This document shows, piece by piece, positions 21,359-32,500 of a DNA stretch of 36,163 nt (positions are counted from its first letter, which is position 1; every line of letters begins with the position of its first letter). This stretch comes from Gammaproteobacteria bacterium (GTDB taxonomy: Bacteria; Pseudomonadota; Gammaproteobacteria; UBA1113). The position numbers and the translations under genes are program-made. The stretch covers positions 1 through 36,163 of the forward strand of contig JAJFKH010000013.1 of assembly GCA_021773305.1 (NCBI GenBank). Reading direction: 5' to 3'. Below the pieces are notes generated by a model. That model saw nothing but the letters and a program-made list of their open reading frames with translations. It searched no databases and was not told where the DNA came from.

Positions 21359-21359
21359 G
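21342..21359. promoter_or_regulatory. ARG box 1 (ArgR operator)
   Basis: Core TGACTATTTTGTCA at 21344-21357 matches the ArgR consensus TGAATWWWWATTCA at 11 of 14 positions. Overlaps the argC -35 element. Confidence 0.65.
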
Positions 21360-21362
21360 TAG

Positions 21363-21380
21363 TTTGACTATTTATTCATT
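21363..21380. promoter_or_regulatory. ARG box 2 (ArgR operator)
   Basis: Core TGACTATTTATTCA at 21365-21378 matches the ArgR consensus at 13 of 14 positions. It lies exactly 21 bp from box 1, leaving 3 bp between the two 18-bp boxes, the spacing used by the ArgR hexamer in E. coli. Overlaps the argR -35 element. Confidence 0.8.
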
Positions 21381-21392
21381 TTATGTTAAGAT
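21364..21392 (+). promoter_or_regulatory. promoter of argR
   Basis: TTGACT at 21364-21369, 17-bp spacer, TAAGAT at 21387-21392 on the plus strand. The -35 overlaps ARG box 2, implying autorepression. Confidence 0.65.
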
Positions 21393-21425
21393 TCGTCCTA
21401 TTAAATCGACACATAAATGAGTTAA

Positions 21426-21887
21426 ATGATGAGCGAGCTAAAAACAAACTTATTGGATGATCTGCGGGATTTGCTAACATCTGGACAGAGTAAAAATCAA
21501 GAAGTCATCTGCAATACCCTTATGACTAAAGGGCATGATGTTAACCAATCAAAAGTTTCTCGGATGTTGCGAAAAATAGGGGCAATTAAGACTAAAAACG
21601 AAATGGGGCAAATCGTCTATGCCCTTCCTTGGGAACCTGCACCGCCCACCCCAGATAGCCTCTTGGGAAGCCTCCTGATTGATATTTCAGCCAATGAATG
21701 TCATGTTTTGATCACCACTAGCCCTGGCGCTGCACAACTTTTAGCTCGTATGTTAGATTTTCACAAAGAAAAAATCAATATATTAGGCACAATCGCTGGA
21801 GATGATACTATTTTGGTCATTCCAAGCTCCATTACACAAACACAGTCTTGTTTAAAAAAAATTAAATCCCTTCTTTTAAGTAGATAA
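21426..21887 (+). CDS. argR: arginine repressor ArgR
   Basis: Arginine-dependent hexameric repressor of arginine synthesis genes. In 153 residues, the N-terminal winged helix-turn-helix (about 10-70) includes KNQEVICNTLMTKGHDVNQSKVSRMLRKIGAIKTKN, and the C-terminal domain includes the SPGAAQLLARMLD segment and GTIAGDDTILVI, whose paired Asp residues bind arginine in the E. coli protein. Start at 21426 (second ATG at 21429 equally possible; no strong Shine-Dalgarno sequence). It diverges from argC with paired ARG boxes between, so it most likely controls the adjoining operon and itself. Confidence 0.96.
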   Translation: MMSELKTNLLDDLRDLLTSGQSKNQEVICNTLMTKGHDVNQSKVSRMLRKIGAIKTKNEMGQIVYALPWEPAPPTPDSLLGSLLIDISANECHVLITTSPGAAQLLARMLDFHKEKINILGTIAGDDTILVIPSSITQTQSCLKKIKSLLLSR

Positions 21888-21949
21888 TGCTACGTTACAG
21901 CACAGAAACATTGCTACGAATTTTGTTACCTTGTAACTTGCTCGCAGAA

Positions 21950-21978
21950 TTGTTTAAGATCCTAAATTTCTGTACACT
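21950..21978 (+). promoter_or_regulatory. candidate promoter of the 314-residue orphan gene
   Basis: TTGTTT at 21950-21955, 17-bp spacer, TACACT at 21973-21978, with TG directly before the -10 element. Predicted start near 21985, about 30 nt upstream of the ATG at 22014. Confidence 0.5.
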
Positions 21979-22013
21979 AGTACCTGATCATAAAAAAGGC
22001 TTTATGGCACCTC

Positions 22014-22958
22014 ATGTGGTACAAAAATCAAAATAAACAGACGAGCGAAGTACTCAGCGTTTTCATTCCCGGCAGGGAGTTTGATTCAGAAGCGCAGTTT
22101 GGGCTACCTCTACAAGACTGGAACCCCACTCAAACCCCTTTTATATTGCTGAATGTCCGCCGTCATGAAAAAGATGCCTGTGAAGGCGCGCAAGCTTTTA
22201 TCCTTGAAAAACATCCGAAAAGACAAAATAATTATCTTTTATCCCTCCAAGGCCACGACGCCATAAGAAATTTTATTACCCATATTAACCAATATAAAAT
22301 ACAGTCACCGGACATCAAGAAAACACTAGAAGCTTACTGTAATAAATTGCCTAAAAAAAATAGAGGCGAAAATAATCTTAATCAAGCATTGCTCACCAGA
22401 AGTTTGCGACAAAAAAAATTCTATAAAAAAATGGGATTTAATCCAGAAAAATTTAACGCTGTCCCCGGCGGCGATCCCTATCAAGAATATTACAGTACGA
22501 TCATGGCGGGCGTTCGAGAAGCTATTGTGCGCTTTGATAACAATCTAAAGAAAAAACGCAAAGGTATTCGAGGGTTTTTCCCTTATTTTGAAATTTGTAA
22601 AACCAACAAAAGAAGACGTTCACTTTTTTATCACGGCACCACAGGATATAAACGAGGCTTAAAATTACAAAAAAAATTAGCCAAATCTGGGAATATTAAT
22701 AGCATAATAAAAGATCTTATAGAACACAATAATGACGGAGGTGGTAAATATGGTGAACATTCATTGAAAGCCTATATCATGGAAGAATTAAACCAACGCT
22801 TAGATTTGGGCATAGCCAATATTCGAAAGTGCACTAAAACTAAAAAATATTCTTTCAACTCAAAGTTGCGTGAAAAACTTGTTAAAAATACTTTAGAAGC
22901 ACAAGTGGTACCGGATGAAATGATCGATCCAAAATACCAGCCTCTCAACTTAATTTAA
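22014..22958 (+). CDS. hypothetical basic protein, no recognised family
   Basis: A 314-residue protein with no family I recognise. It is very rich in Lys, Arg and Asn (for example a KKKRKG stretch near residue 180 and KTNKRRRSLFYHGTTGYKRG soon after), without a signal peptide or membrane segment. The basic stretches would suit binding of nucleic acid or acidic lipid, or a nuclear localisation signal if it is secreted into a host. The FYHGTTGYKRG wording faintly recalls the H-G-T of ADP-ribosyltransferase folds, but I do not see the remaining motif. The ATG at 22014 is preceded by an out-of-frame ATG at 22004 that has the better-spaced Shine-Dalgarno sequence and runs for ten codons. The gene converges on the giant-protein unit. 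Confidence 0.7.
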   Translation: MWYKNQNKQTSEVLSVFIPGREFDSEAQFGLPLQDWNPTQTPFILLNVRRHEKDACEGAQAFILEKHPKRQNNYLLSLQGHDAIRNFITHINQYKIQSPDIKKTLEAYCNKLPKKNRGENNLNQALLTRSLRQKKFYKKMGFNPEKFNAVPGGDPYQEYYSTIMAGVREAIVRFDNNLKKKRKGIRGFFPYFEICKTNKRRRSLFYHGTTGYKRGLKLQKKLAKSGNINSIIKDLIEHNNDGGGKYGEHSLKAYIMEELNQRLDLGIANIRKCTKTKKYSFNSKLREKLVKNTLEAQVVPDEMIDPKYQPLNLI

Positions 22959-23043
22959 CAAAAATTTCTAAAGTGGGGTTAATTTGTAATCGTTTAGATG
23001 TGAACTGACAATTTTGACAAATCACATATGAGCTATTACAAAA

Positions 23044-26000
23044 TTACTGTAGCGAACAAACTGCTATCTGGCACTCATCCTCTATCTCTGTAGATTCTAA
23101 GTCCTCTGATGGAGCATTGAAAAATGCACTACGGGCCTGGCCTACGGATGGCAAAGACTTCCATATTTTGCTACTTATATTTTTTAACAATGTAAAAATA
23201 ACCTCCATGGTTTCTGGTTTTCTTGTAGTTATTGTCAAGCTCATATCATCCCAATTAACAGTGAGCTTGTAATCCTTTCTATACCCTTTCTCTAGTTTCA
23301 TTGCTTTTAAAACTATCTCTAATTCCTTATTGACAGAAACTAGTTTTTCTTTAATGCCATCTTTCGTAAAATTTACAGTATCAGTTGCTGTAAATTTAAT
23401 TTGTAAAGAGCAACGATTAATATAATATAAATCAAATGTAAAGTCCTCATCTTCTATTAAAGGTTGAATGAGATTTTCAAGGGACTCACCAATTTTATCG
23501 TTATTAATTTTTTGCAACATTTTCGGTAAAACACTTAAATTTATAATCCCCTGAGATAATCTTTTTTCTATTAGATAAGTTGTATTATCATTATTTTTCA
23601 GATCATCAATGATTTGCTCTTCTATTTGGTAACGAAGAGTATCAGAACCTACCGACAACTCTTTGATAAAAGAATCAAGAAACAGCCTGGTATTTTTCTT
23701 TTTAACCACTCGCTGCTTTAACATTTGATGAATTTTTTCTTTATCCCAGTAAAGAAGCTGGGATGCTGGACATATTGTACTCAGAAAATTATTAGTGTTA
23801 TCTACCTGTTGTTGGTAACCTATGACATCAATTAATGTTTTAATGACTGTATCTATCCCTTCTATTTCTAATAATGTATCAGAAAAAGTTTTCCCAAGAG
23901 CTTTGCTTTCATTTAAAAGTTCACTGATTTTAGTAAACATGCAATCTTGCAAGTAGTCATCAACATCTTGTTTTGCTTTATTTTTCAAAATATCTAATGT
24001 AGACATAGGTGAAACATAGGTTGCGCTTTCTAGAGAAGCATTTTTCCAACCTTGAACATAAGCATCCTTAACAGAAAGGTTATTTAAATCCATTTTATTT
24101 TTAAATTGTAATACCATTAATTTCATTGTTTTATTTTCTTTATCTGTGTAATAAACATGAATAGGATATAAAAAATTTTTATTTTCCCTTGCACTACGCC
24201 CTACTATACCCACCCGGTCATCAATTGGCAATCGGCAACCTAATTCTAGATTTATTAATAATTTCCCCCTTCCAAGTAGACACTGTAGCAGGATCTCTTT
24301 AGGAATAATGCAATTAGAATGAACCATCGCTGATATGAGTGTAGATTTATCAAATGCCAAGCCTCCCAATTGATGCGTCATTCTAGACCATTTAGAATAA
24401 AATGAATTACCTGGTAGAGATGTTATGCTCAAGTTGCTTGGAAGAGCATACCCCATCATTGCTATATAATGTTCTAAATTATCAACAGCTCCATACCCGA
24501 CGCTATATTTTGCCAATTGTTGGCTCATTTCAGTGTTTTTTTTCTGTATCAATTGGCTTAGATTATCTAGCATGACTTTACGCCTAGCAAACAAGGCTTG
24601 CATTATATCACCGGAAGCCATGCCTAATACTCCAACAAAATTCCGAGTATCCTCTCCCGATCGGACAAGTTTTTGTATATCTTGAGGCTTTAGATCCCGT
24701 TGATTCCTATGTTGAGGAGTACAATGGCATAGCTTAACATAAGCCTGGGCAATACGTAGCCAAACATAGGGGTGGATGTGAGTTGCTTGTAAAATCTTGC
24801 TATCACAGTGCAATTGACCTATACGCTGGTTAGGCAATTGACGAATAAATTCATGAAGATATTGTGATAGATAACCAAGGCTTTCCGCTCCATGAGCCGA
24901 ATCCAATGCTCGTTTAATATTTTCCGGTGAAAAATTTGTTTGGCTATGAGGAGCTGATGTAAGATACATAGATCCATTAAGCATTTGATAACGCATAGGA
25001 TCTTGTAGCCAATGACAAAGTATTTGGTGATATTGTCTAAATTCATCAACCCCCATTTTTGTATAAAAAGTTGAATTTTCATCATTCCTTTCTATTACGT
25101 CAATTTTCTGCTCAATCTCCTTTAAGTAATTCGCTTGCCCCATGCTTCCTAAATATTTTTCCATTTGTAAAACAATGGCTGTCAAGTGCTGAAATTCTTC
25201 TTTTAAGATTTGTTGTAATTTATCATCTTGCTTTTGTAGACGCAACAATATCACATCAAGCCCCATAAGCATCGTATTATAAAGTGCCGCCAACTTTTCT
25301 TCCAAGATATCAAAGCGCCCATGTACTTCCCTTCGTAGAGTTGCTATTTGTGCAGATAATGCTTTGAGTTGTTTCATAAGCCCTTGATCTGATTTATTTT
25401 TTCCTCCAAACAAACCAAGTAACGATAATGCAGCAGAGCCTATCATGGCATAGGGTGATAATAAAGCCAGCCCACTGATTCCTTCTTTAGCCATCGTCGC
25501 CAAAGTTTGCTGTGCTTTTGCCACCTGAAATCCCGCTTGGACAACCGTCGCGACCTTATATAAACGATCTGAGTTTGTCACAGAAGCTAATTGCTTAAAA
25601 AATTGTGACGCGCCATCTAATCCTTCCATGTTTGCCGTATGCTGGCGGCTTTGCTTTTCTCTTGTTATTAAATGCTCACGCATTTTATTTATTTTTTCCA
25701 TTAATTGCGCATCGCTCAACATTCGTTGCCGAGCTTCTTCTCCTAGATCTGTTTTTATGTCAAACAATTTTTCTTCGGTAAATTTTTCTATATTTTGCAA
25801 TTTCCCTTCGAAACCCTGAACAGTTTCTTCAAAGAAATCTTTCAATTCTTTTGTGATATCAGATTGTTTTTTTTGTTCAGCCTGTAGCATTTGTATTTTG
25901 TTAAAGTTAAAATTGATACCCTGCCTATTAATCTCAATCATTTGAGAAAGATCTTCCATGCCAATATTCAGATCGCCAATGTAACCACGCAAGCTATTGA

Positions 26001-26439
26001 AAGATTGGACTAATAAATAAGCTTTTCCATCCGATGAAACATCCATCCCATTAATGGCATCTGACACACATTCATCAAATATTTTCCAATTCACTTTACC
26101 GTCAGTGGTTAGTTGTGTTTTGGCTGTATTTAATTGATTTGCCAAAGATCGTACGAAGTTTTCATTCATTTTCTGAATACTATGAGTTCGTTGCTCATTG
26201 ATGCCGAAGTTTGTCGCCTCCCTTAAAGTGGCGCCAATGGGGCCAGGCAATAAACTCAAAGCAATATTTGTTTCGCTTTGGGTTAAACGAGATAAGCTAT
26301 TCGTGACAAGTATCTGTTGCCTTAAGGTGGCCTCTCCATGATTAACAAAAGCAGACATATTAGGGATCTCTGGAGAAACCTGTTGTCTCGCATCATCAAG
26401 AGCCATTTCTAAGGCATATGGTAAACTATCATTTTTCAT
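23044..26439 (-). CDS. large coiled-coil protein with a hydrophobic segment, partner of the giant SecA-like gene
   Basis: An 1131-residue protein of unknown function. It has no signal peptide. Residues about 165-280 and 355-455 are long amphipathic helices that look like coiled coils (Gln-, Lys- and Leu-rich). Between them, near residues 318-345, is a Gly/Ala-rich hydrophobic stretch (GISGLALLSPYAMIGSAALSLLGLFGG). A hydrophobic hairpin between long helices is the layout of many alpha-helical pore-forming toxins, but no known family motif is visible. The C-terminal half (about 560-1131) is mixed alpha/beta with no motif I know. TAGGAGTG precedes the ATG. It begins 66 bp after the stop of the giant gene on the same strand, so the two probably share a transcript. 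Confidence 0.8.
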   Translation of the reverse strand: MKNDSLPYALEMALDDARQQVSPEIPNMSAFVNHGEATLRQQILVTNSLSRLTQSETNIALSLLPGPIGATLREATNFGINEQRTHSIQKMNENFVRSLANQLNTAKTQLTTDGKVNWKIFDECVSDAINGMDVSSDGKAYLLVQSFNSLRGYIGDLNIGMEDLSQMIEINRQGINFNFNKIQMLQAEQKKQSDITKELKDFFEETVQGFEGKLQNIEKFTEEKLFDIKTDLGEEARQRMLSDAQLMEKINKMREHLITREKQSRQHTANMEGLDGASQFFKQLASVTNSDRLYKVATVVQAGFQVAKAQQTLATMAKEGISGLALLSPYAMIGSAALSLLGLFGGKNKSDQGLMKQLKALSAQIATLRREVHGRFDILEEKLAALYNTMLMGLDVILLRLQKQDDKLQQILKEEFQHLTAIVLQMEKYLGSMGQANYLKEIEQKIDVIERNDENSTFYTKMGVDEFRQYHQILCHWLQDPMRYQMLNGSMYLTSAPHSQTNFSPENIKRALDSAHGAESLGYLSQYLHEFIRQLPNQRIGQLHCDSKILQATHIHPYVWLRIAQAYVKLCHCTPQHRNQRDLKPQDIQKLVRSGEDTRNFVGVLGMASGDIMQALFARRKVMLDNLSQLIQKKNTEMSQQLAKYSVGYGAVDNLEHYIAMMGYALPSNLSITSLPGNSFYSKWSRMTHQLGGLAFDKSTLISAMVHSNCIIPKEILLQCLLGRGKLLINLELGCRLPIDDRVGIVGRSARENKNFLYPIHVYYTDKENKTMKLMVLQFKNKMDLNNLSVKDAYVQGWKNASLESATYVSPMSTLDILKNKAKQDVDDYLQDCMFTKISELLNESKALGKTFSDTLLEIEGIDTVIKTLIDVIGYQQQVDNTNNFLSTICPASQLLYWDKEKIHQMLKQRVVKKKNTRLFLDSFIKELSVGSDTLRYQIEEQIIDDLKNNDNTTYLIEKRLSQGIINLSVLPKMLQKINNDKIGESLENLIQPLIEDEDFTFDLYYINRCSLQIKFTATDTVNFTKDGIKEKLVSVNKELEIVLKAMKLEKGYRKDYKLTVNWDDMSLTITTRKPETMEVIFTLLKNISSKIWKSLPSVGQARSAFFNAPSEDLESTEIEDECQIAVCSLQ

Positions 26440-26505
26440 TTTAATTCACTCCTATTATTGAGTCCATACTTGTCACGTTATAGCAAAATTAAGCCATGCC
26501 AGAAA

Positions 26506-29500
26506 TTACCCGATCATTGGAATAACATTAGGTTGTACATTGTCTTGCACAGAGCATTTATTAAGTTCTTCACAAAACTCTGTTACATAAGTTATATTTT
26601 TAAAATAGACTGTTTTAACACGTTTCTTATCGCTCACTGGCCTTTCTGTTTCATCATAACGCAACATATCATCTTTAAAGTCCTCAATTTTTCCTTCATA
26701 AGCATCTAGTGCTCCTGGTATATTTTTTAATTTTCTCATACTAAATTCAATGAAATACTCATTATCTCTAAATTCACAGAGAACACCTTCAGGCCAGTTC
26801 AATCCAGATAAGTCGTTCTGAATATTGCTTTGACCACCAGGGGCATTACCTTGACCGCCGGGGGCGCTGCTGTTTTGATGATGAAAAGAATATGGACTGT
26901 TAGCTGAAGAGACAGGAGCAACAGGAACAGAAGCAGGAGCATTCCCTGATGAATTTGTATTTGATTCTAGTTGTGGCTGTGATGGCCGATCTATCATTTT
27001 TTCAATGAAATTTGTCACACCTTGAAAAGCTAATTTGGCTACACTTGCATTATTTTTTTGAGCGTCGCTTAATGCCTTGTATGCATTTTCTTCTGATTTC
27101 TGAGCCGCTTGAATAAGCTTTTCATTAGTTTCTTTACTAGCCTTGCGACTTATCCCTAGAAGTGCAACCCATGCAGACTCACTTGCCGTCGAAGCATCAA
27201 TAGTATACTTCATCATATCTCTGATGCACTTCGCCTTAACCTTATGACCTTTTTTTAAAGTTGAAACTTCAGAAGAGGCTTCTATTCTAATTTTTTGTCT
27301 AGAACTCTCATACTCTTTACTAATGTCTTTCACCATGCTTATGAAGTTTTGCTCGTATTCTTCTTGATATTGAAATACCTTACCACAAATTTCCGAAGAT
27401 TTTTGAAGCGCGCTTTTCACTACTGCCATTAATTCTCTTTCATTACGCAATTGTTCTTGAAAATATCCGGAAAAATTTGAAAGCGCTTGAAAAGCAATAT
27501 AATGCTCAGGACTCATTTCACCTTGAGAAAACATCCTATCAGCCGCACTATAATCTTTTGTTTGAATACACGACAAAATATTATTAAATGATTCCTTACT
27601 AAGTTCAGAATTCAACACAGCCACTACATTATCCATTTTCTTCTCCTTAAATTTCTCTTTATATTCGACAAGCAATTCGTTTATTTTATCGATCAGCTTG
27701 TCATCGCTTACTCCAGCTTTTACACCAGAACAAATATCATCGTATGATACCTTTTTACTTTTGTCTAGTATTTTTTTGAAAATTTCTTCAGCCTTTTCAC
27801 TAGCAATGTCTATATCTTCTTTATCACCATCCACCATCAGCACTAACATGATATAGAACTTAATGTATTGGGCATGCTGATGCTTGCGCACGAAAAAATT
27901 CAACCTATTTTTTTGTTCCAACTCCCACATAATTATTTGCAATGCGTAAATTTCTCTGTTAAATTTTTTTCTTGACTCACCACAGAGCTTTGAATCAAGA
28001 TAAATACTACAAAAATCAACACTTAGAGGAATGGTTGATCTCGCTATCGAACGTGTTGCGATATCTACAAAACCCGCAAGGTTCTTACTGGCTGTTTGGG
28101 AAGTATTTCCAACCACACTACCAGCAACACCTACAGCACCCGATATCAACATATCTTTCAATGGATAAATAAATTGTAAGTTTTGTTCCAGAATATGATT
28201 CACAAAAACATCAGCGATAACATGACAGAAATTATTGATTTTTAGCTGCGTATCTAGATCATTGACCACATGAGAATAGGATTTACAAGCCTCTAACACT
28301 TCATTTTCAATTTTAACGTCTACTAAAGATTTTTTATTTAACTTCTCAATTACAAAAAAACAATTTCCACACAATATTTTTCTGTCACGTAAAATCTCAC
28401 AAAAAGCTAGGATGCGATTTTCATCTTCCTCTGTATTTAATCCTATTTTTGACGTTAAAACCTTATCAATTGAGAGTGTTTCATAGTTCTCTATAAGTTT
28501 ACCAAGGGCTAATTCAAAATTTCTAAACACTCTATTATCTAAAAAAAAACCATTCATTCCCCCTATCTCGATATCTAACAGCATCGCTGTAAATTGAATA
28601 ATTAAACCTTCTGTATGGTTGAAATCAGCATCATTAAGATAAGCATCTGTACAAAACAAGTAATGTAGTTTTGGCTGCCAATCTTCTTCATGTCTTTTAA
28701 AAATACAATAAATTTTTGTATGAATTTCATCTGCAATAAATTTTTTATAAACGTCAATCCCAATATCACTGACTCTTGAAGCAGTAACTTCAGTGGCCTG
28801 TGCCAAAAATTGATTGCCTAAACTGCTTGCAGTGAAATTTGCAACCTTTGTTTTCGCTGCGGATGCTCCTCCTGAGTGAGTAAAATTATAGGCAGTGGTT
28901 CCTGCCACTCCTTTTTTAGACATTAAATGGCTACTTGAAGCAACCGTTTTATTGGCAAAGCCCAAGGTCACCAATGATACACTGTACTCTAAAGCCATTT
29001 GTAATAAATGACTTCCAATATTAGAATTTCTTGTAAAAAGGATATTAAACGTTCTAAAAATATTCTGTACAGCATTATTTACCATATTCATCCCAAACTT
29101 GGCAGCAAGCCCTGAAGTCAATGCAATGGCAGCCAAACCCGAGGTGACTTGTAGCGCAGCAATAGTTGTCACAAGCCCTGCTGTACGCCAAGGAATCGGT
29201 TTTTTTTCAGAGATACTGCAAATACTCAACAATCCCATGCGTATAAAATAGTCTAAATAACTCGGGGGAATATTTAATGATAACAAATCATCCTCTAACT
29301 TAGACAATACAACAGATAAATGCTGCTGTGCCCTGTCAGATTTTTTCAGGAATCTTTCTAATTGATCTTTATTCATTGACTTTGCTTGCAGAATATATCC
29401 ATTATATTCTTTATCAGTAAGATAGATTACTTTTTTGATATTTTTAGGTAAAATATTTCTAAACAATAATGTTAATTTTTCATTTGAATTTTGCTTGATA

Positions 29501-32500
29501 GGTATACGTAACAAGTTCTCTACGTTTTCCTGAGAAAGACTAAAAAAACAAAATTTAACTGAAATAACTGAAATATTTGTTTTCTCTCCGATAAAATCAA
29601 ACAAAACTAACTGCTCGGCTATTGATAAGTTAGCTATCCGTATTCTATTTGGATTGACATCTAGCTGTGTTTTTTCTTCTACAACTTTTTGTCTAAAATC
29701 AAATGCATTTAAATTATCTTTTCTATTCATCTTATGAAATAACTGAACATCATTCATTGCTGTTTCAATATTAAAAATACCTAAATTTTTTATGGAATCG
29801 TATAAGGTATAAATAGATACTATATCATCACATAAAATAAGCACTAAATCATTTCTTATATCATCTTGAGAAACAAGATTATTAGATTCATATAAAAAAT
29901 CATAAGCATCCCCTATGCTCATGTTTTTAATTCTAATGTCAACCTTTAAGTCTTCTGCATTTTTATAACCATAGATCTTATCTCCAAGTCTATTTATAAG
30001 AATGTTTTTTTCTGCAATAACAACATTTAATAAGGAACCTTCTTTTGATAATTTTTTATCTAATTGGCGAAGTCCTTTTATCGTGGACTCAACCCCATTC
30101 TTTAGCGTTTTTTTAGTTTTCTGTGCTAATCCATCAATAACAGAAAGAGTCGGTTCTATTATGTTTTCTTCTGCCGTATTTTGTCCATTTTTAATATTTA
30201 GTTCAATAGCTTTAATAATCTTTTTTATCTCCTCTATTTCTCGGCAATTCCTTATAATGACATCTCCGCCACCATTTTCTTGTTGAATCAATCGCAAAGT
30301 TTCAACATACCTTTTATTTTCTATAGAATATTTATAACAACCTTCTCGTTCATTAAATAAATGGATAAACCAACCATCTTCTGTCAGGTTAAATATAATA
30401 GCCTCTCCTGTGCTAATTAAACGTTCATCTTGCTCATTTAATGGTGATGATTTTATCTGATAAAAGCATTTCTCACTTAAAATACCGTAGCGATTAATTG
30501 GTAACAAACAAATTAGTAATTTTCTCCAATTTTTCTCACTGAGCTGTTTGTTTTTGTATATCAAGTCAAAATCTATTGGTTTTTTAGTTCCAATTACATT
30601 AATCGTATTTAATATTTGATATTGGTATGTCAAGTCACGATGTGATTTAAGATCATGTGCGTTTACTGTAAATTTCTGCTGAGGAAATTCTTCTGTTATT
30701 TCATTGATTTTTTTTCCTGAAATTTTATGGTAAGTCCTTTTTGAATTTAAGGAAATTATTTTAAGATCGAGCGGTTTTTGTGAATCGTTAATAACTTCAA
30801 TTGCATGTTCTGCTGAGCTAATTAATTGAGCGATGAATAAAGACTCCATTTGTATTTGCTCAGACAAATCATTTGATTGATTAAGACTACCGCCTCTTTT
30901 CAATAAAAAAGTAGCTGCATTATTCTCTATTAAAATATTTTTCGAAAACAGTAGAAATTTATGCAACAATAATTTAGCTTCTTGTTTATAAGCATAGCCT
31001 TCTTCTTGATCTAAAATGGAGTCTTTTTTAGATTTTATTCGTGCTAATACAGAATTTTCTATGTCCTTAATCAAAGCAAAACCCAGGTAACAATAAGCTT
31101 GATAGCAATTTTCATCCAGTTCAATAGCTTTTTTGTAATAATCAATTGATTTTTTTTCTCCCCTAAAAATAGGGTTTCTATTAAGATGTAGATAACCTAA
31201 TTGCAAATAATAATAAGGGTTGCTTATTGTAGGATTATCTAATATCAACTGTTTAAATTCATTAAAACCTTCTTCGTTGTCTTTGTTGAGGATCCCACCC
31301 TCTTTTAATTCTGCATTTAGAAGCCAAAACCCCCATTTTTCAATATGGCATTTTCGCTGATATTTCAACTCTTCTTTTTTAAAAATTTTTTTGACTTTAT
31401 TACTCAATGTCATTTTTTTATTTTTAAGCTCTATTAAAAAATCACGGAATTTTGCAAAGAATCGATCTCGTTCACGTATCAAAGGTAATTTTTTATCTAT
31501 GGTGTTTTGTATAAATTCTGCATAGAGTCGATTTCTCTCTGCAATAATATCAGGAAATAACTTTTCATCAATATTGAAATCTTGTGCTATTTGCGACAAA
31601 TTGAATATATTCTGAATTGTTCCTGGCTCTCCTCGCCTACCTGTGCGCCCCTTTGCTTGTTCAGATCCACGAGAATTTTCACATAGATAAGATATACATA
31701 GATGTACGCCGCCTTTCTCAACAACTCCCTTTGTTACTTTAATATCAGTACCACGCCCTCCTAGCTGGGTTGCAATAATGACCGTATTTTCATCAAATTC
31801 GTGCTCCATTAAGCATCGGTTTGCAGTATTGTTTTCTGTATAGTTATGGATTTTTCCAGAAAATTTTATTTTGTCAAAAATATAGTCGTGAATATTTTTT
31901 GCATCCCCTACAGACTCACAAAGGATCAATGACACTCGCCCGTATGAAGCTTCTTTGCAAGCAGATAAGGAAACCGATCTCAACCAACACTTATCACCTT
32001 TTTCTAATATCGGTCTTAGAAAAATACGCTGATTAACCTTATTACTAGGAATTGACACAAAATCAACTAAGCAAACATTATTAATCAATGTGCGATCAAC
32101 TTCCTCCCCTAACGTGCCTGTCACACCTAGAATAGGCCTTGGATAAAGTTGTACAAATTGAGAATTTGATAGGTAATTGGTCGTAAGATCCGGGGCAAAA
32201 AAAGATAAACCATGTTTTATTTGCAAAGATTGTTGTAGGCCATCATCCCAGGTTGTATTACTTTGAAATTCTCCTGTATGAGAATCAATTGGAATGACTC
32301 GCTCTATTTGATTCTCATCTTCTCGAATAGCATAGTGCTTATCTAACGTACAATTGTATCTAGCATCAATACTTGTTTCAATCCAAACATTTTTTTTCTT
32401 ATTAAAAAAATCAACAAGATGCTTTGGAATGTTGATATAGACCACATCTTCATGAGCGCAATTTAATCCCTGCTCTTCATTAATCTTAAGTTTTCCAACA

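Noticed and set aside
21924-21938. GTTAC-CTT-GTAAC hairpin after argR as a terminator
   Set aside because: Five base pairs only and no T run after it.
22959-23043. Bidirectional terminator between the converging orphan gene and giant-protein unit
   Set aside because: Expected from the layout, but I find no convincing stem-loop in these 85 bp.
30002-30286. Plus-strand frames inside the giant gene (also 31821-32036, 34643-34957, 27972-28172)
   Set aside because: Antisense shadows of an AT-rich coding frame; no ribosome binding sites or recognisable domains.
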